Assembly: GCA_038210275.1 (NCBI GenBank)
Contig: JBBQWV010000028.1
Location: 1-25,660 of the forward strand
Origin: PALSA-1296 sp038210275
GTDB lineage: Bacteria; Bacteroidota; Ignavibacteria; Palsa-1295
Direction of reading: 5' to 3'
DNA: 25,660 nt
The translations under genes and the position numbers were made by a program. Below, piece after piece: positions 17,156-24,555 of this stretch. How positions within the stretch are numbered: position 1 is the stretch's first letter; every line of letters starts with the position of its first letter. A model generated the notes under the pieces. It saw nothing but the letters and a program-made list of their open reading frames with translations. It made no database searches and was not told the origin of the DNA.

Positions 17156-18163
17156 ATGCTAAACAAAGTAATAACAATCGAGCGTCATATCATCGAGCAA
17201 GAACGCTCGAGCAAAGGTGCTACCGGAGATTTTTCGGCAATGCTGCGCGATCTTACCCTTGCGATGAAGATGATCAACCGTGATGTCTCGCGTGCCGGAC
17301 TTATTGATATTATCGGCTCGACGGAGATGACAAATATTCAAGGCGAAGTAGTTCAGAAACTTGATGAATTTGCAAACGGTGTCATCTTCCGCGCAATGGA
17401 TCATGGCGGACATCTTTGCGGAATGGCAAGCGAAGAGAATGAAGATATTCTTTTTATTCCTGATGAATATCCGAAAGGGAAGTACGTTCTGCTTTTCGAT
17501 CCACTCGATGGCTCATCGAATATTGAAGCCAATGTTTCTATCGGTACGATCTTCTCCATTTTGAAACGCGTAACCCCTGACGGCACAGATGCAACAACGG
17601 ATGATTTTTTTCAACAAGGATATAAACAGATCGCTGCCGGATATACGATCTACGGTCCTTCGGCAATGCTTGTCTATACAGCCGGAAGAGGCGTGTATGG
17701 ATTTACCTTGGATCCATCCGTCGGAGAATTTCTTTTATCACACGATAATATTCGCATCCCCGAACATAACGGAATGTATTCCGTGAATGAAGGAAATTAT
17801 AATAAATGGTCGGAGGGTATGCGCAATTATATAGATTGGTGCAAGAAAGATATTCCTGAAGAAAATAAAAAAGCGTACAGCCTTCGTTATATCGGTTCGA
17901 TGGTTGCCGATGTTCACCGTACTTTACTTTACGGCGGAGTATTTCTCTATCCTGCTGATGTGAAAAGTCATAAAGGCAAATTGCGTTTGCTTTATGAAGC
18001 GAATCCGATGTCATTTATTATTGAGCAAGCCGGCGGCAAAGCGACGGACGGACAAGGCAATAGATTGCTCGAAATTGTCCCTGATGGTTTGCATCAGCGG
18101 ACTCCGCTTGTCGTAGGCTCACCGAAGAATGTTGATGAAGTGGAGCGATTTTTGAATCAGTAA
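17156..18163 (+). CDS. fbp: Class I fructose-1,6-bisphosphatase
   Basis: 335 residues, the usual class I length. It hydrolyses fructose 1,6-bisphosphate to fructose 6-phosphate in gluconeogenesis. Key sites: SEENED (Glu93/94, metal), DPLDGSSNI at about 115-123 (metal-binding Asp115, Asp118), the RYIGSMVADVHRTLLYGGVF substrate region, and NPMSFIIEQAGGKATDG with the final catalytic Glu. GATGDFSAML near the N-terminus matches the family's regulatory N-terminal segment. The ATG at 17156 has no clear Shine-Dalgarno. The next gene starts 24 bases after the stop on the same strand and may share its transcript. Confidence 0.96.
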   Translation: MLNKVITIERHIIEQERSSKGATGDFSAMLRDLTLAMKMINRDVSRAGLIDIIGSTEMTNIQGEVVQKLDEFANGVIFRAMDHGGHLCGMASEENEDILFIPDEYPKGKYVLLFDPLDGSSNIEANVSIGTIFSILKRVTPDGTDATTDDFFQQGYKQIAAGYTIYGPSAMLVYTAGRGVYGFTLDPSVGEFLLSHDNIRIPEHNGMYSVNEGNYNKWSEGMRNYIDWCKKDIPEENKKAYSLRYIGSMVADVHRTLLYGGVFLYPADVKSHKGKLRLLYEANPMSFIIEQAGGKATDGQGNRLLEIVPDGLHQRTPLVVGSPKNVDEVERFLNQ

Positions 18164-18187
18164 TAATTATCATCGCGGCTAAAGGCA

Positions 18188-19912
18188 ATGTCATTTCCCC
18201 TCACTCATTCATCTTCTGCGCCGGGACCACTTCCATTGGTCATCGGCTTTACCGGTCATCGCGCATTTCAGAAGGAAGATATTCCGGTGATCGAACAGCG
18301 AGTCCGCGAAGTGTACAGATCGCTTAAAGAAAAATATCCATCAACTCCGCTTGTCGTTCTTACTTCACTTGCCGAAGGCGCCGATAGAATTGGTGCGAAG
18401 ATCGCTATTGAAATGGGAATGGAATTCATCGCGCCTCTTCCGATTGCGGCAGAAATTTATTCCGACGATTTTGAAAGTACAGAATCGAAAGAAGATTTTC
18501 AAGATCTTTTAAAAAAAGCAGATCACTGGTTTGCATTGCCGCTTGCCGAAGGCGCAACCGATGAATCAATTCGAGTGCAAGGCTATGAACGCAATCTGCA
18601 ATATGCACAGGTCGGGGCATATATTGCAAGGTACTCACAAGTGCTGATCGCTATTTGGGATGGAATTCAAGTCGAGCGATTGGGCGGAACGTCAATGGTT
18701 GTGCATTATAAACTTCAGGGTGTACCGGAGATGTTTGGTCCCCCGCAAAGTCCGCTCGATCCTGTTGACTCAGGTCCTGTTTATCATATCGTTGCTCGCA
18801 GGGAAAATAATCCGGAGGTTATTGGCGAACCGCTTTCGATCAAAAAATATTATCCGCGAGGTTATCATTCCGATGAAGAAGCCGAGCGCGCATTCGATAA
18901 AATTTACGAACGACTGGATGGATTCAATCATGATGTAATTCATCACGAAAAACATTTGAGTCCGAGAAAAGTGCAATGCGCTGAATATCTTTTCCCCAAA
19001 GAACACAGACATTCATTGACCGATGCACTAAAATCCACACTCGATCAATATACTTCTGCTGATGTGTTGGCTGCGTATTTTCAGAAACATACATTCCGCG
19101 CATTTATCGGGATGTTCCTTTTTGTTTTTTCGGCGGCTGCTTTTTTTGATCTTTATGCGCATCTTTTCGATGAAGAAAAGATCGTTCTTGTCGGATATCT
19201 CTCTTCGCTTGTGCTGGCATTTCTTTGGTACACACGCGCAAAAAAAGCGCAGTACCAAACGAAGTATCTTGATTACCGCGCCTTAGCTGAAGGTTTGCGG
19301 GTGCAGTTTTATTGGGGATTTGCCGGTATCGAATCCTGCGCAGGAGATTACTATCTGCGGAAGCAAAAAAGCGAACTCGATTGGATACGTTACGCGCTGC
19401 GCACCGTTGCAATCCCATCGGAAGAAGCGGCGTTTTCGCATAAGGAACATCTTGCTGAAAGCCAGACAGCGCGGCTACAACTCGTTTTGAAATACTGGGT
19501 GGAAGATCAGGCAAAATATTATCCTCGCGCAATGAAGCGCGATCATCATAAACTTCATAAGCTCGAACGTCTGATCAATATCTTTTTTTATCTTGGCATC
19601 GTGCTTGCCGCAGTGCAGTTATGGCTGGAGCCGAATCACTACCTCATCGTCTCCATCGGTTTGACACCTATCGTTGCCGCGCTGCTTGGCGGTTACATCG
19701 AACGCAACGCCCTCGTCGGACATATCCGCCAGTACGAACGCATGGGCACACTGTTCGGTCATGCAAAAGACTGGCTGCAAAAACTTCTGACCGAAGGCAA
19801 ACGCCATGAAGCAATAGAATTCATCATCGAACTCGGCAAAGAATCCCTTTCCGAAAACGGCGACTGGATGCTTCTGCACAGAGAACGCCCGTTGGAAGTA
19901 CCGAAGGGGTAG
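18188..19912 (+). CDS. SLOG-SLATT-like membrane protein (predicted nucleotide sensor plus 2TM effector)
   Basis: 574 residues. Residues about 15-160 form a Rossmann-like SLOG/LOG-type domain: LVIGFTGHRAF, VVLTSLAEGADRIGAKIA and QVLIAIWDG, the GxTGHR and s.LAEGADR elements typical of DprA/YpsA-like folds. The C-terminal half has four hydrophobic segments (about 305-323, 331-348, 463-480, 485-503). After the first pair comes YRALAEGLR (363-371), the yR..AE.lr pattern of SLATT-type domains. In predicted conflict systems, SLOG domains are proposed nucleotide-derivative sensors and SLATT domains proposed pore-formers; applying this here is inference. The stop is shared with a 280-base duplication: a second copy of the last 37 codons lies at 20835-20948. 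Confidence 0.7.
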   Translation: MSFPLTHSSSAPGPLPLVIGFTGHRAFQKEDIPVIEQRVREVYRSLKEKYPSTPLVVLTSLAEGADRIGAKIAIEMGMEFIAPLPIAAEIYSDDFESTESKEDFQDLLKKADHWFALPLAEGATDESIRVQGYERNLQYAQVGAYIARYSQVLIAIWDGIQVERLGGTSMVVHYKLQGVPEMFGPPQSPLDPVDSGPVYHIVARRENNPEVIGEPLSIKKYYPRGYHSDEEAERAFDKIYERLDGFNHDVIHHEKHLSPRKVQCAEYLFPKEHRHSLTDALKSTLDQYTSADVLAAYFQKHTFRAFIGMFLFVFSAAAFFDLYAHLFDEEKIVLVGYLSSLVLAFLWYTRAKKAQYQTKYLDYRALAEGLRVQFYWGFAGIESCAGDYYLRKQKSELDWIRYALRTVAIPSEEAAFSHKEHLAESQTARLQLVLKYWVEDQAKYYPRAMKRDHHKLHKLERLINIFFYLGIVLAAVQLWLEPNHYLIVSIGLTPIVAALLGGYIERNALVGHIRQYERMGTLFGHAKDWLQKLLTEGKRHEAIEFIIELGKESLSENGDWMLLHRERPLEVPKG

Positions 19913-20077
19913 GAATCTTTTCCGCATTTCAAAGCATATCTATGTTACAGTTATTAGTGTCATAAAATAAGGAGGCATTATGAGTTGGCTTCGAATCATG
20001 GTTCTCGGTTTTTGCTTCACGCTCCTCTGTGGAATGGGCGCGGAGGAGGGGTATGCGCAGGTGCCGGATAGCTGCTT
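19798..20077 (+). repeat. Duplicated segment, original copy
   Basis: 280 bases spanning the last 38 codons of the SLOG-SLATT gene, the 67-base gap, and the first ~33 codons of the first secreted paralogue. It is repeated without length change at 20834-21113 (offset 1036). I count about 19 mismatches by eye. Similarity stops sharply at CAAACGCC on the left and at GATAGCTGCTT on the right. Confidence 0.9.
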
Positions 20078-20768
20078 AATACTTTGGCAGTATTCACCTT
20101 TAAAACCTCATAATGTTGTATGGACTAATGATGATAGCATGATGGTTGATATGTGCTCAGGACCAGAATACTTAGCTGAATATGCCAAAAAACTTTTCAG
20201 TGCAGCTTTTTACTTTTACATAATTCCAGATTCACTTGCACCCGTCTTTGATACTCTTGAAAGAGAATGGGGAGACATTGATGCAAAGTATTCTGATATA
20301 AAAGAATCCTTTAAATTTATTGAGCAACGATTTGGTCACTTCAAACTTAAGCATATTGGCGGAGGGATTATTGGAGATACAGTGGCGTGGGGTAAGAAGG
20401 CATGGTACATAAATTTTGATCAATATACCAATGTGGACTCTGTACTGTTTTATCTTTCACAAATCCCAGAAATTAGTCCGCTTAGAGCTACCTTTCTTGG
20501 TCGTCCACGATTCTATCAAGATGTAAAGGGTTTGCAAACAATATCGCATATTGATATTTGGCCTCAACCAGTTGAACACGAACTTTTTATCCAAGGTGTT
20601 GAGAACCCTGGTACTATTTCACTCTACGATGTCTTGGGTCGGCAGTTGACATTAAAGTTTAATTTAAACTCAGAAAAATTACAAAGTTTAGATGTTTCCA
20701 TGTTATCAGAAGGGGTGTATTATTGTTATATCTCCGCTCAATGTTTTAAAATTCTTATTCGAAAATAA
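19980..20768 (+). CDS. Secreted T9SS cargo, leader-sharing paralogue 1
   Basis: 262 residues. Signal peptide about 1-27 (MSWLRIMVLGFCFTLLCGMG, ending AQ), then VPDSC. The body has DSMMVDMCSGPEYL and the WGDIDAKYSDIKESF block that is shared, at low overall identity, with the two following genes (consensus W..ID..YS). The C-terminus, ISLYDVLGRQL then LSEGVYYCYIS, is a short T9SS type-A sorting domain. A strong Shine-Dalgarno (AAGGAGG) precedes the ATG, unlike most genes here. Two Cys shared by the family (DSC and D.CS) suggest a disulfide. No known family is recognised. A 38-base repeat begins just after the stop. Confidence 0.78.
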   Translation: MSWLRIMVLGFCFTLLCGMGAEEGYAQVPDSCLILWQYSPLKPHNVVWTNDDSMMVDMCSGPEYLAEYAKKLFSAAFYFYIIPDSLAPVFDTLEREWGDIDAKYSDIKESFKFIEQRFGHFKLKHIGGGIIGDTVAWGKKAWYINFDQYTNVDSVLFYLSQIPEISPLRATFLGRPRFYQDVKGLQTISHIDIWPQPVEHELFIQGVENPGTISLYDVLGRQLTLKFNLNSEKLQSLDVSMLSEGVYYCYISAQCFKILIRK

Positions 20769-20769
20769 C

Positions 20770-20807
20770 GACTAAGTTTCCCCCGAAAATAAATCTCGAT
20801 AGGCACC
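20770..20807. repeat. 38-base 3' repeat, copy 1
   Basis: GACTAAG..TTCCCCCGAAAATAAATC..GATAGGCACC begins 2 bases after the stop of paralogue 1. It is repeated at 22655-22692 after paralogue 3 with two differences. Both copies are followed by TTGACAAACG, 22 bases later here and directly in copy 2. Confidence 0.85.
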
Positions 20808-20833
20808 CCATCCACGGCGGGTCAAAGACTTGA

Positions 20834-21113
20834 CAAACGCCACGAAGCAATAGAATTCATCATCGAACTCGGCAAAGAATCCCTTTCCGAAAACGGCGAC
20901 TGGATACTTCTGCACAGAGAACGCCCGCTGGAGGTGCCGAAGGGATAGGAATCTTTTTCGCATTTCAACACATATCTACGTTACTGCTATAAGTGTCATA
21001 AAATAAGGAGACATTATGAGTTGGACTCGAATCATGGTTCTCGGTTTTTGCTTCACGCTCCTCTGCGGAATGGGCGCGGAGAATGGGTATGCGCAGGTGC
21101 CGGATAGCTGCTT
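20834..21113 (+). repeat. Duplicated segment, second copy
   Basis: Second copy of 19798-20077, carrying a SLOG-SLATT 3' fragment, the same intergenic region with Shine-Dalgarno AAGGAG, and the leader of paralogue 2. It is inserted between paralogues 1 and 2 and supplies the translation start of paralogue 2. Confidence 0.9.
20835..20948 (+). pseudogene. 3' fragment of a SLOG-SLATT gene
   Basis: 37 codons plus TAG, in frame, matching the end of the 18188-19912 product (KRHEAIEF ... RPLEVPKG). Six base differences fall in the coding part. Five are silent and one changes Met to Ile, so the fragment looks like the end of a gene that was under selection rather than free-drifting debris. It has no start codon or upstream gene and is not expected to be expressed. 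Confidence 0.8.
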
Positions 21114-21813
21114 CAAGTTGCTTGGTAGTAATACAGGGCATGTAGAATATGACTCTACGTTCCGTAATCCAGACTCCATTTATATTGATAGTTGCCTTAG
21201 TTCACCAACTTATCTTCATCGCTTCGCGAAGCAATGGTACTCGTTACAATTTAAGTATGGTACTATGCTTCGAATTCCAGCTGGGCCACTTGATACAACA
21301 ATCAATGTTGAGTGGACGCAAATTGATACTTCTTATTCTGCCACCCGAGCAGGCTTCGATACTCTTCAGCAAAAATTTACGCATTTTATTCTTCATAAAA
21401 GCCTCCCTGAATATGGAGACACATCTGATTTTAATAGTAATGATTTCGATGTTAAATTTGATAGCCTTGTGGATATAGACTCAGTAATCAACCAAATGTT
21501 GGCAATACCGATGCTCGCCATTGGATCGGTTGGATATGAAAATCGATCAGGAGGGAAGTCAGCGGTGCCTATCGGACATTCACAACAAAATAATTTTATT
21601 GTTAAACCCAATCCTGCATTCTCTGAAATTTCTATTACCGGCAGTTTAAGAGAAAGTAATAGAATACAGATCTTTTCATTTGCTGGAGAACTGGTTGCAG
21701 AAAGTGTTGTTACTATTGAGCATGCAGTTGTCAATATAAGCGCGCTCAGTTCCGGGATCTTTTTTTTGAAAATTAATGAAATAAATGCTGGATCTTTTTT
21801 AGTAATTCATTGA
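21016..21813 (+). CDS. Secreted T9SS cargo, leader-sharing paralogue 2
   Basis: 265 residues. The signal peptide differs from paralogue 1 at two residues (Thr for Leu4, Asn for Glu23). VPDSC is followed by a divergent body with DSIYIDSCLSSPTYL and EWTQIDTSYSATRAGFD, aligned to the family blocks. The C-terminus is a clear T9SS type-A domain: FIVKPNPAFSEISITG, IQIFSFAGELV, LSSGIFFLKI. Shine-Dalgarno AAGGAG precedes the ATG. The gene has no 3' repeat of its own; paralogue 3 starts 17 bases after its stop, so the two are probably co-transcribed. Function unknown. Confidence 0.78.
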   Translation: MSWTRIMVLGFCFTLLCGMGAENGYAQVPDSCFKLLGSNTGHVEYDSTFRNPDSIYIDSCLSSPTYLHRFAKQWYSLQFKYGTMLRIPAGPLDTTINVEWTQIDTSYSATRAGFDTLQQKFTHFILHKSLPEYGDTSDFNSNDFDVKFDSLVDIDSVINQMLAIPMLAIGSVGYENRSGGKSAVPIGHSQQNNFIVKPNPAFSEISITGSLRESNRIQIFSFAGELVAESVVTIEHAVVNISALSSGIFFLKINEINAGSFLVIH

Positions 21814-21830
21814 TGATTTCCCCTATTATT

Positions 21831-22631
21831 ATGAGTTGGACTCGAATCATGGTTCTCGGTTTTTGCTTCACGCTCCTCTGCGGAATGGGTGCGGAGAATG
21901 GGTATGCGCAGGTTGATAATTGTTTATTTATTCACCCTGATAGTCTTTCTCCACAATCCCTACACATGAACAGTGATTCAGTAGCCATTGATACGTGCTC
22001 ATCATCCCCAACGAATGGTCATTGGTATTCCAAGCGATTCGAGGTATTTTTTAAAGTCAATGCTTTCCACCTCGGTTATGCAAGCCCTGACTCGATTCTT
22101 ATTGTTCATTGGGAAAATATTGATACGATGTATTCAGCCCTCCGAGATTCTTTCCATTCGATCTATAACAAACGGGGACCATATTATTTTCAAAAAATTC
22201 GACCCCAAGATACTTCTTTTACGTATGATGGTTTTAAAATGATTTTTAATGATTATCATCTTGCGTGGGGATACGATAGATATGTTTCGTATGGCGGAGT
22301 TATGAATGATCTGGATACGATTTGGACTGCTGGGCTTATTGAAGCGCACTTAAATACGCCTAACCTTCCTCCCGATCATGTAAGCCAACCAAGTAAATTT
22401 GGATTGTCATGGTCTTTTTCTGATAATGCGCTTAATATAAGAGTGCCTTTAGATTTGAATCTTCAGTCATTAAATTTCCAAATCTTTGATCTTTTAGGAC
22501 GAAAAATTATTGAAAAGAACCAACCCATTCAGAACTTTGATGTTCTGAAAGTCAATTTACAAGATATTCGCAAGGGAACATATTTCCTCTATCTCGAAAA
22601 ACTTCAAACCGGTTTCCTTTTCATTCGGTAA
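21831..22631 (+). CDS. Secreted T9SS cargo, leader-sharing paralogue 3
   Basis: 266 residues from ATG 21831, chosen because the leader DNA matches paralogue 2 from that codon; an in-frame ATG at 21813 and a TTG at 21810 lie just upstream. The first 83 bases differ from paralogue 2 at one position, then similarity ends at AQV. The body keeps DSVAIDTCSSSPTNG and HWENIDTMYSALRDSF. The T9SS type-A tail has LNFQIFDLLGRKII and IRKGTYFLYLEK. There is no Shine-Dalgarno of its own, in contrast to paralogues 1 and 2, so translation may depend on coupling to paralogue 2. The 38-base repeat lies 23 bases after the stop. Confidence 0.78.
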   Translation: MSWTRIMVLGFCFTLLCGMGAENGYAQVDNCLFIHPDSLSPQSLHMNSDSVAIDTCSSSPTNGHWYSKRFEVFFKVNAFHLGYASPDSILIVHWENIDTMYSALRDSFHSIYNKRGPYYFQKIRPQDTSFTYDGFKMIFNDYHLAWGYDRYVSYGGVMNDLDTIWTAGLIEAHLNTPNLPPDHVSQPSKFGLSWSFSDNALNIRVPLDLNLQSLNFQIFDLLGRKIIEKNQPIQNFDVLKVNLQDIRKGTYFLYLEKLQTGFLFIR

Positions 22632-22654
22632 TGCAGACTTCTCCAATCTCTGGT

Positions 22655-22692
22655 GACTAAGCTTTCCCCGAAAATAAATCTCGATAGGCACC
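22655..22692. repeat. 38-base 3' repeat, copy 2
   Basis: Second copy of the repeat found at 20770-20807, again shortly after a leader-sharing paralogue. A shortened inverted version of its outer parts (CACCTATCG next to GGGGGAAA) lies at about 22738-22754. The rest of 22632-22916 holds a promoter-like pair and small hairpins but no convincing gene. Confidence 0.85.
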
Positions 22693-22721
22693 TTGACAAA
22701 CGGGATTTTATTTCGTATATT
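22693..22721 (+). promoter_or_regulatory. Sigma70-like promoter
   Basis: TTGACA (22693-22698) and TATATT (22716-22721) are 17 bases apart, an ideal housekeeping spacing. Downstream there is a very short ATG frame of 8 codons, then a GGCGAA / TTCGCC hairpin near 22762-22783 and an overlapping CGCC/GGCG alternative. The promoter lies directly after the 38-base repeat. Confidence 0.45.
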
Positions 22722-22916
22722 ACCTCCATCATGATGAGCACCTATCGGGGGAAATGATGAAGGCGAAAGGTCGCAGATTCGCCGAGGCGAGATGAGGGAT
22801 GAAAATAAAAATGGGGGAGAAAAGATGCAAATGTGCACAACGATATGTAATTATATACCTATTGAGTTTGGGCGTTCGGGAACAAAAGTGGCGGTTTTAA
22901 ACGTATTTATTAAGCC

Positions 22917-23126
22917 ATGAAAATTCATCAAGATAAAAACAGTTACGTTCTCACGATTGAAAGCCCGAACGAAATAAACATCACTCGGTGGGTTTTGAGG
23001 GCGTTATATGAGTCTTTTCAGAAGGACTCGAATGATGTTGATTATATAAATCCTCTATCGCTTGTTGATAGATGGGGAGCGCAACAGAATCTTTTGCCGA
23101 TACTGCCAATGGATAATTTGCAGTAA
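22917..23126 (+). CDS. Small hypothetical protein (doubtful)
   Basis: 69 residues from ATG 22917. The first ~50 residues look protein-like (KIHQDKNSYVLTIES, NITRWVLRALYESF), but the C-terminal part overlaps the opposite-strand 120-residue frame at 22981-23343. It lies downstream of the promoter-like pair at 22693. No Shine-Dalgarno and no recognised domain. It may be real with the other being a shadow, or the reverse. Confidence 0.3.
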   Translation: MKIHQDKNSYVLTIESPNEINITRWVLRALYESFQKDSNDVDYINPLSLVDRWGAQQNLLPILPMDNLQ

Positions 23127-23343
23127 AAACGAAGAGCGAGACTTCGTCAGTTTGCGGCATTTTCTTTTTAAGCTCTGCTACTATTTCTGTCGGGGATAAT
23201 TCCGATTTTACCAAATACGTGAGGCGCGTTATTGGAGTAAGGTTATTTTTATCAAAGAATGACTTAAGTGTAGAGTCAAATATATTCATAATATCTGATG
23301 TTTGCCAATTTCCCGGCGAACAAGCGACTAAATAAAGTGCCAT
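22981..23343 (-). CDS. Small hypothetical protein, possible SinR/Cas2-like fold
   Basis: 120 residues. It begins MALYLVACSPG, a short beta strand like the start of small single-domain SinR-like or Cas2-like proteins. A helix follows (FDSTLKSFFDKN), then SELSPTEIVAELKKKM, VSLFVFTANYPLAV, and a polar disordered tail (HHSSPSEKTHITPSKPTE). The strand-helix order fits a ferredoxin-like fold, but the resemblance is weak and no catalytic residues can be assigned. It overlaps a shorter plus-strand frame at its 3' end. There is no neighbour in an obvious operon. Confidence 0.5.
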   Translation of the reverse strand: MALYLVACSPGNWQTSDIMNIFDSTLKSFFDKNNLTPITRLTYLVKSELSPTEIVAELKKKMPQTDEVSLFVFTANYPLAVSAKDSVALPIYQQAIEDLYNQHHSSPSEKTHITPSKPTE

Positions 23344-23386
23344 AGATTTTGTGTAAATTGTTTAAGCACATTTACTACACAATAAC

Positions 23387-23421
23387 GAGAAAGCCCGTTC
23401 CTATTTTGGACGGGTTTTCTC
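23387..23421. terminator. Bidirectional terminator-like hairpin
   Basis: GAGAAAGCCCGT...CC and GGACGGGTTTTCTC pair with one bulge and a T/A-rich loop. It lies between the transposase stop (23498) and the start of the 120-residue gene (23343) and could end the transposase transcript. Confidence 0.5.
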
Positions 23422-23497
23422 AAATATACTTAGCTGTTTTTCTTTTTTCCTCTTATGTATTTCCCTTAGTTGAACGCTTCGCTTTTCTTTCTTGCAA

Positions 23498-24457
23498 TTA
23501 GGCTGATACTACCTTCCCCGTTAGGACTGAGTAAGGAAGTCTCTTTCCGAAGATTTTACCAACTGCCATTTCAAAACGTCCCGCGTCCGTAAGTTTGCGA
23601 TAGTTGAAACGGAATGCCTGTTCATCTAAATAACGATCTGTATGGAATGAAGCAATCTGAATGTAAGTACCTTTGATTGATCTTTTGAAGCAACTCCAAA
23701 AATTCTCAATAGTATTAGTGTGAACGTCCCCACGAACGTATTCTTTTCTTCCGTGATCTACTTTGCTATGATTAAAGGTAGTATGAAGAGTATCGTATGC
23801 ACTAAGCCCGTCCGTGTACACTGTTGAACCCTCTGCAACGTTTGCAATGATTTCAGGAAGCATTTTCTTACGTCCGTTAGTATCAACAACAGCACCACGA
23901 AATTCACCGCCACGTTCAACCATACCCATTACAACAGTTTTGCTTTTCTTGCTTCCCTGTCTGTCTCTCCATTGTTGCAATGAAGAGTTATTAAGGCGGT
24001 GCTTGAACTGTTCTTTTCCACCGATAAATGTTTCATCAATTTCAATAGTGCCCTTCATCTTTTCGAAAGAACCGTTACTCACAACCGAACGGATTCTATG
24101 GCATAAGTGCCATGCTGATTTCTGAGTGATTCCTAATGCCCTTGCCACTTCACATGAAGAGACTCCGTTTTTGTGGTTAATGATAAACCAAATTGCTGGA
24201 ACCCATTTTGTGATCGGAAGCGGAGAATGATTCATAATGCTAACGCTCTTCAAAGAGAAGGACTTCATACAGCCCTTTTCTCTGCAACGGTAAGCAGGGC
24301 GGAAATTCAATTTCGACACGTTATCCGAACCGCAATTAGGGCAACAAGGCTTTCCGCTTTCCCAAAGGAATTTCTCCAAAAATTCAACGCACTTCGCATC
24401 GTCTGAGAAATAGGTTACTGCCTCTAAAAGTGTCTTCGGTGTTGTAGTCGTTTTCAT
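23498..24457 (-). CDS. IS1595-family (ISXO2-like) transposase
   Basis: 319 residues, intact. The N-terminal zinc ribbon has CPNC (Cys39, Cys42) and later Cys58 and Cys63. A helix-turn-helix-like part follows (VSSCEVARALGITQKSAWHL, about 99-118). The DDE/N catalytic core has Asp141 in EIDETFIGG, Asp216 in VYTDGLSAY, and HTNTIENFWSCFKRSIKG, which carries the third-site Asn/Glu. Length and layout match the IS1595/ISXO2 group, which moves by cut-and-paste or replicative DDE chemistry. I could not see convincing terminal inverted repeats or a target duplication on either side. It may be a domesticated or solo copy, or the ends may be divergent. Confidence 0.9.
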   Translation of the reverse strand: MKTTTTPKTLLEAVTYFSDDAKCVEFLEKFLWESGKPCCPNCGSDNVSKLNFRPAYRCREKGCMKSFSLKSVSIMNHSPLPITKWVPAIWFIINHKNGVSSCEVARALGITQKSAWHLCHRIRSVVSNGSFEKMKGTIEIDETFIGGKEQFKHRLNNSSLQQWRDRQGSKKSKTVVMGMVERGGEFRGAVVDTNGRKKMLPEIIANVAEGSTVYTDGLSAYDTLHTTFNHSKVDHGRKEYVRGDVHTNTIENFWSCFKRSIKGTYIQIASFHTDRYLDEQAFRFNYRKLTDAGRFEMAVGKIFGKRLPYSVLTGKVVSA

Positions 24458-24462
24458 ATTGC

Positions 24463-24491
24463 TTCGTTATTTGTTCTGTATATATAACGAA
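24463..24491 (-). promoter_or_regulatory. Inverted repeat over the transposase promoter
   Basis: TTCGTTAT (24463-24470) and ATAACGAA (24484-24491), 13 bases apart, flank a TATATA box just upstream of the transposase start. The symmetry and position suggest an operator. Confidence 0.4.
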
Positions 24492-24507
24492 ATTTGCGGG
24501 AGTTAGT

Positions 24508-24555
24508 TTCACTAAAAAGTGAACTATTGATATTATTTATTTTGGCTGTTCACTT
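24508..24555. repeat. AGTGAA/TTCACT inverted repeats
   Basis: TTCACT aaaa AGTGAA (24508-24523) forms a tight hairpin. AAGTGAAC (24517-24524) pairs again with GTTCACTT (24548-24555) across 23 bases. Three related half-sites lie within 48 bases. They could be a protein-binding array or part of an element end. Confidence 0.4.

Noticed and set aside
20770..22692. Integron cassette array with attC sites
   Set aside because: The 38-base repeats lack the inverted core motifs of attC, there is no integrase in view, and the genes carry their own leaders and ribosome sites.
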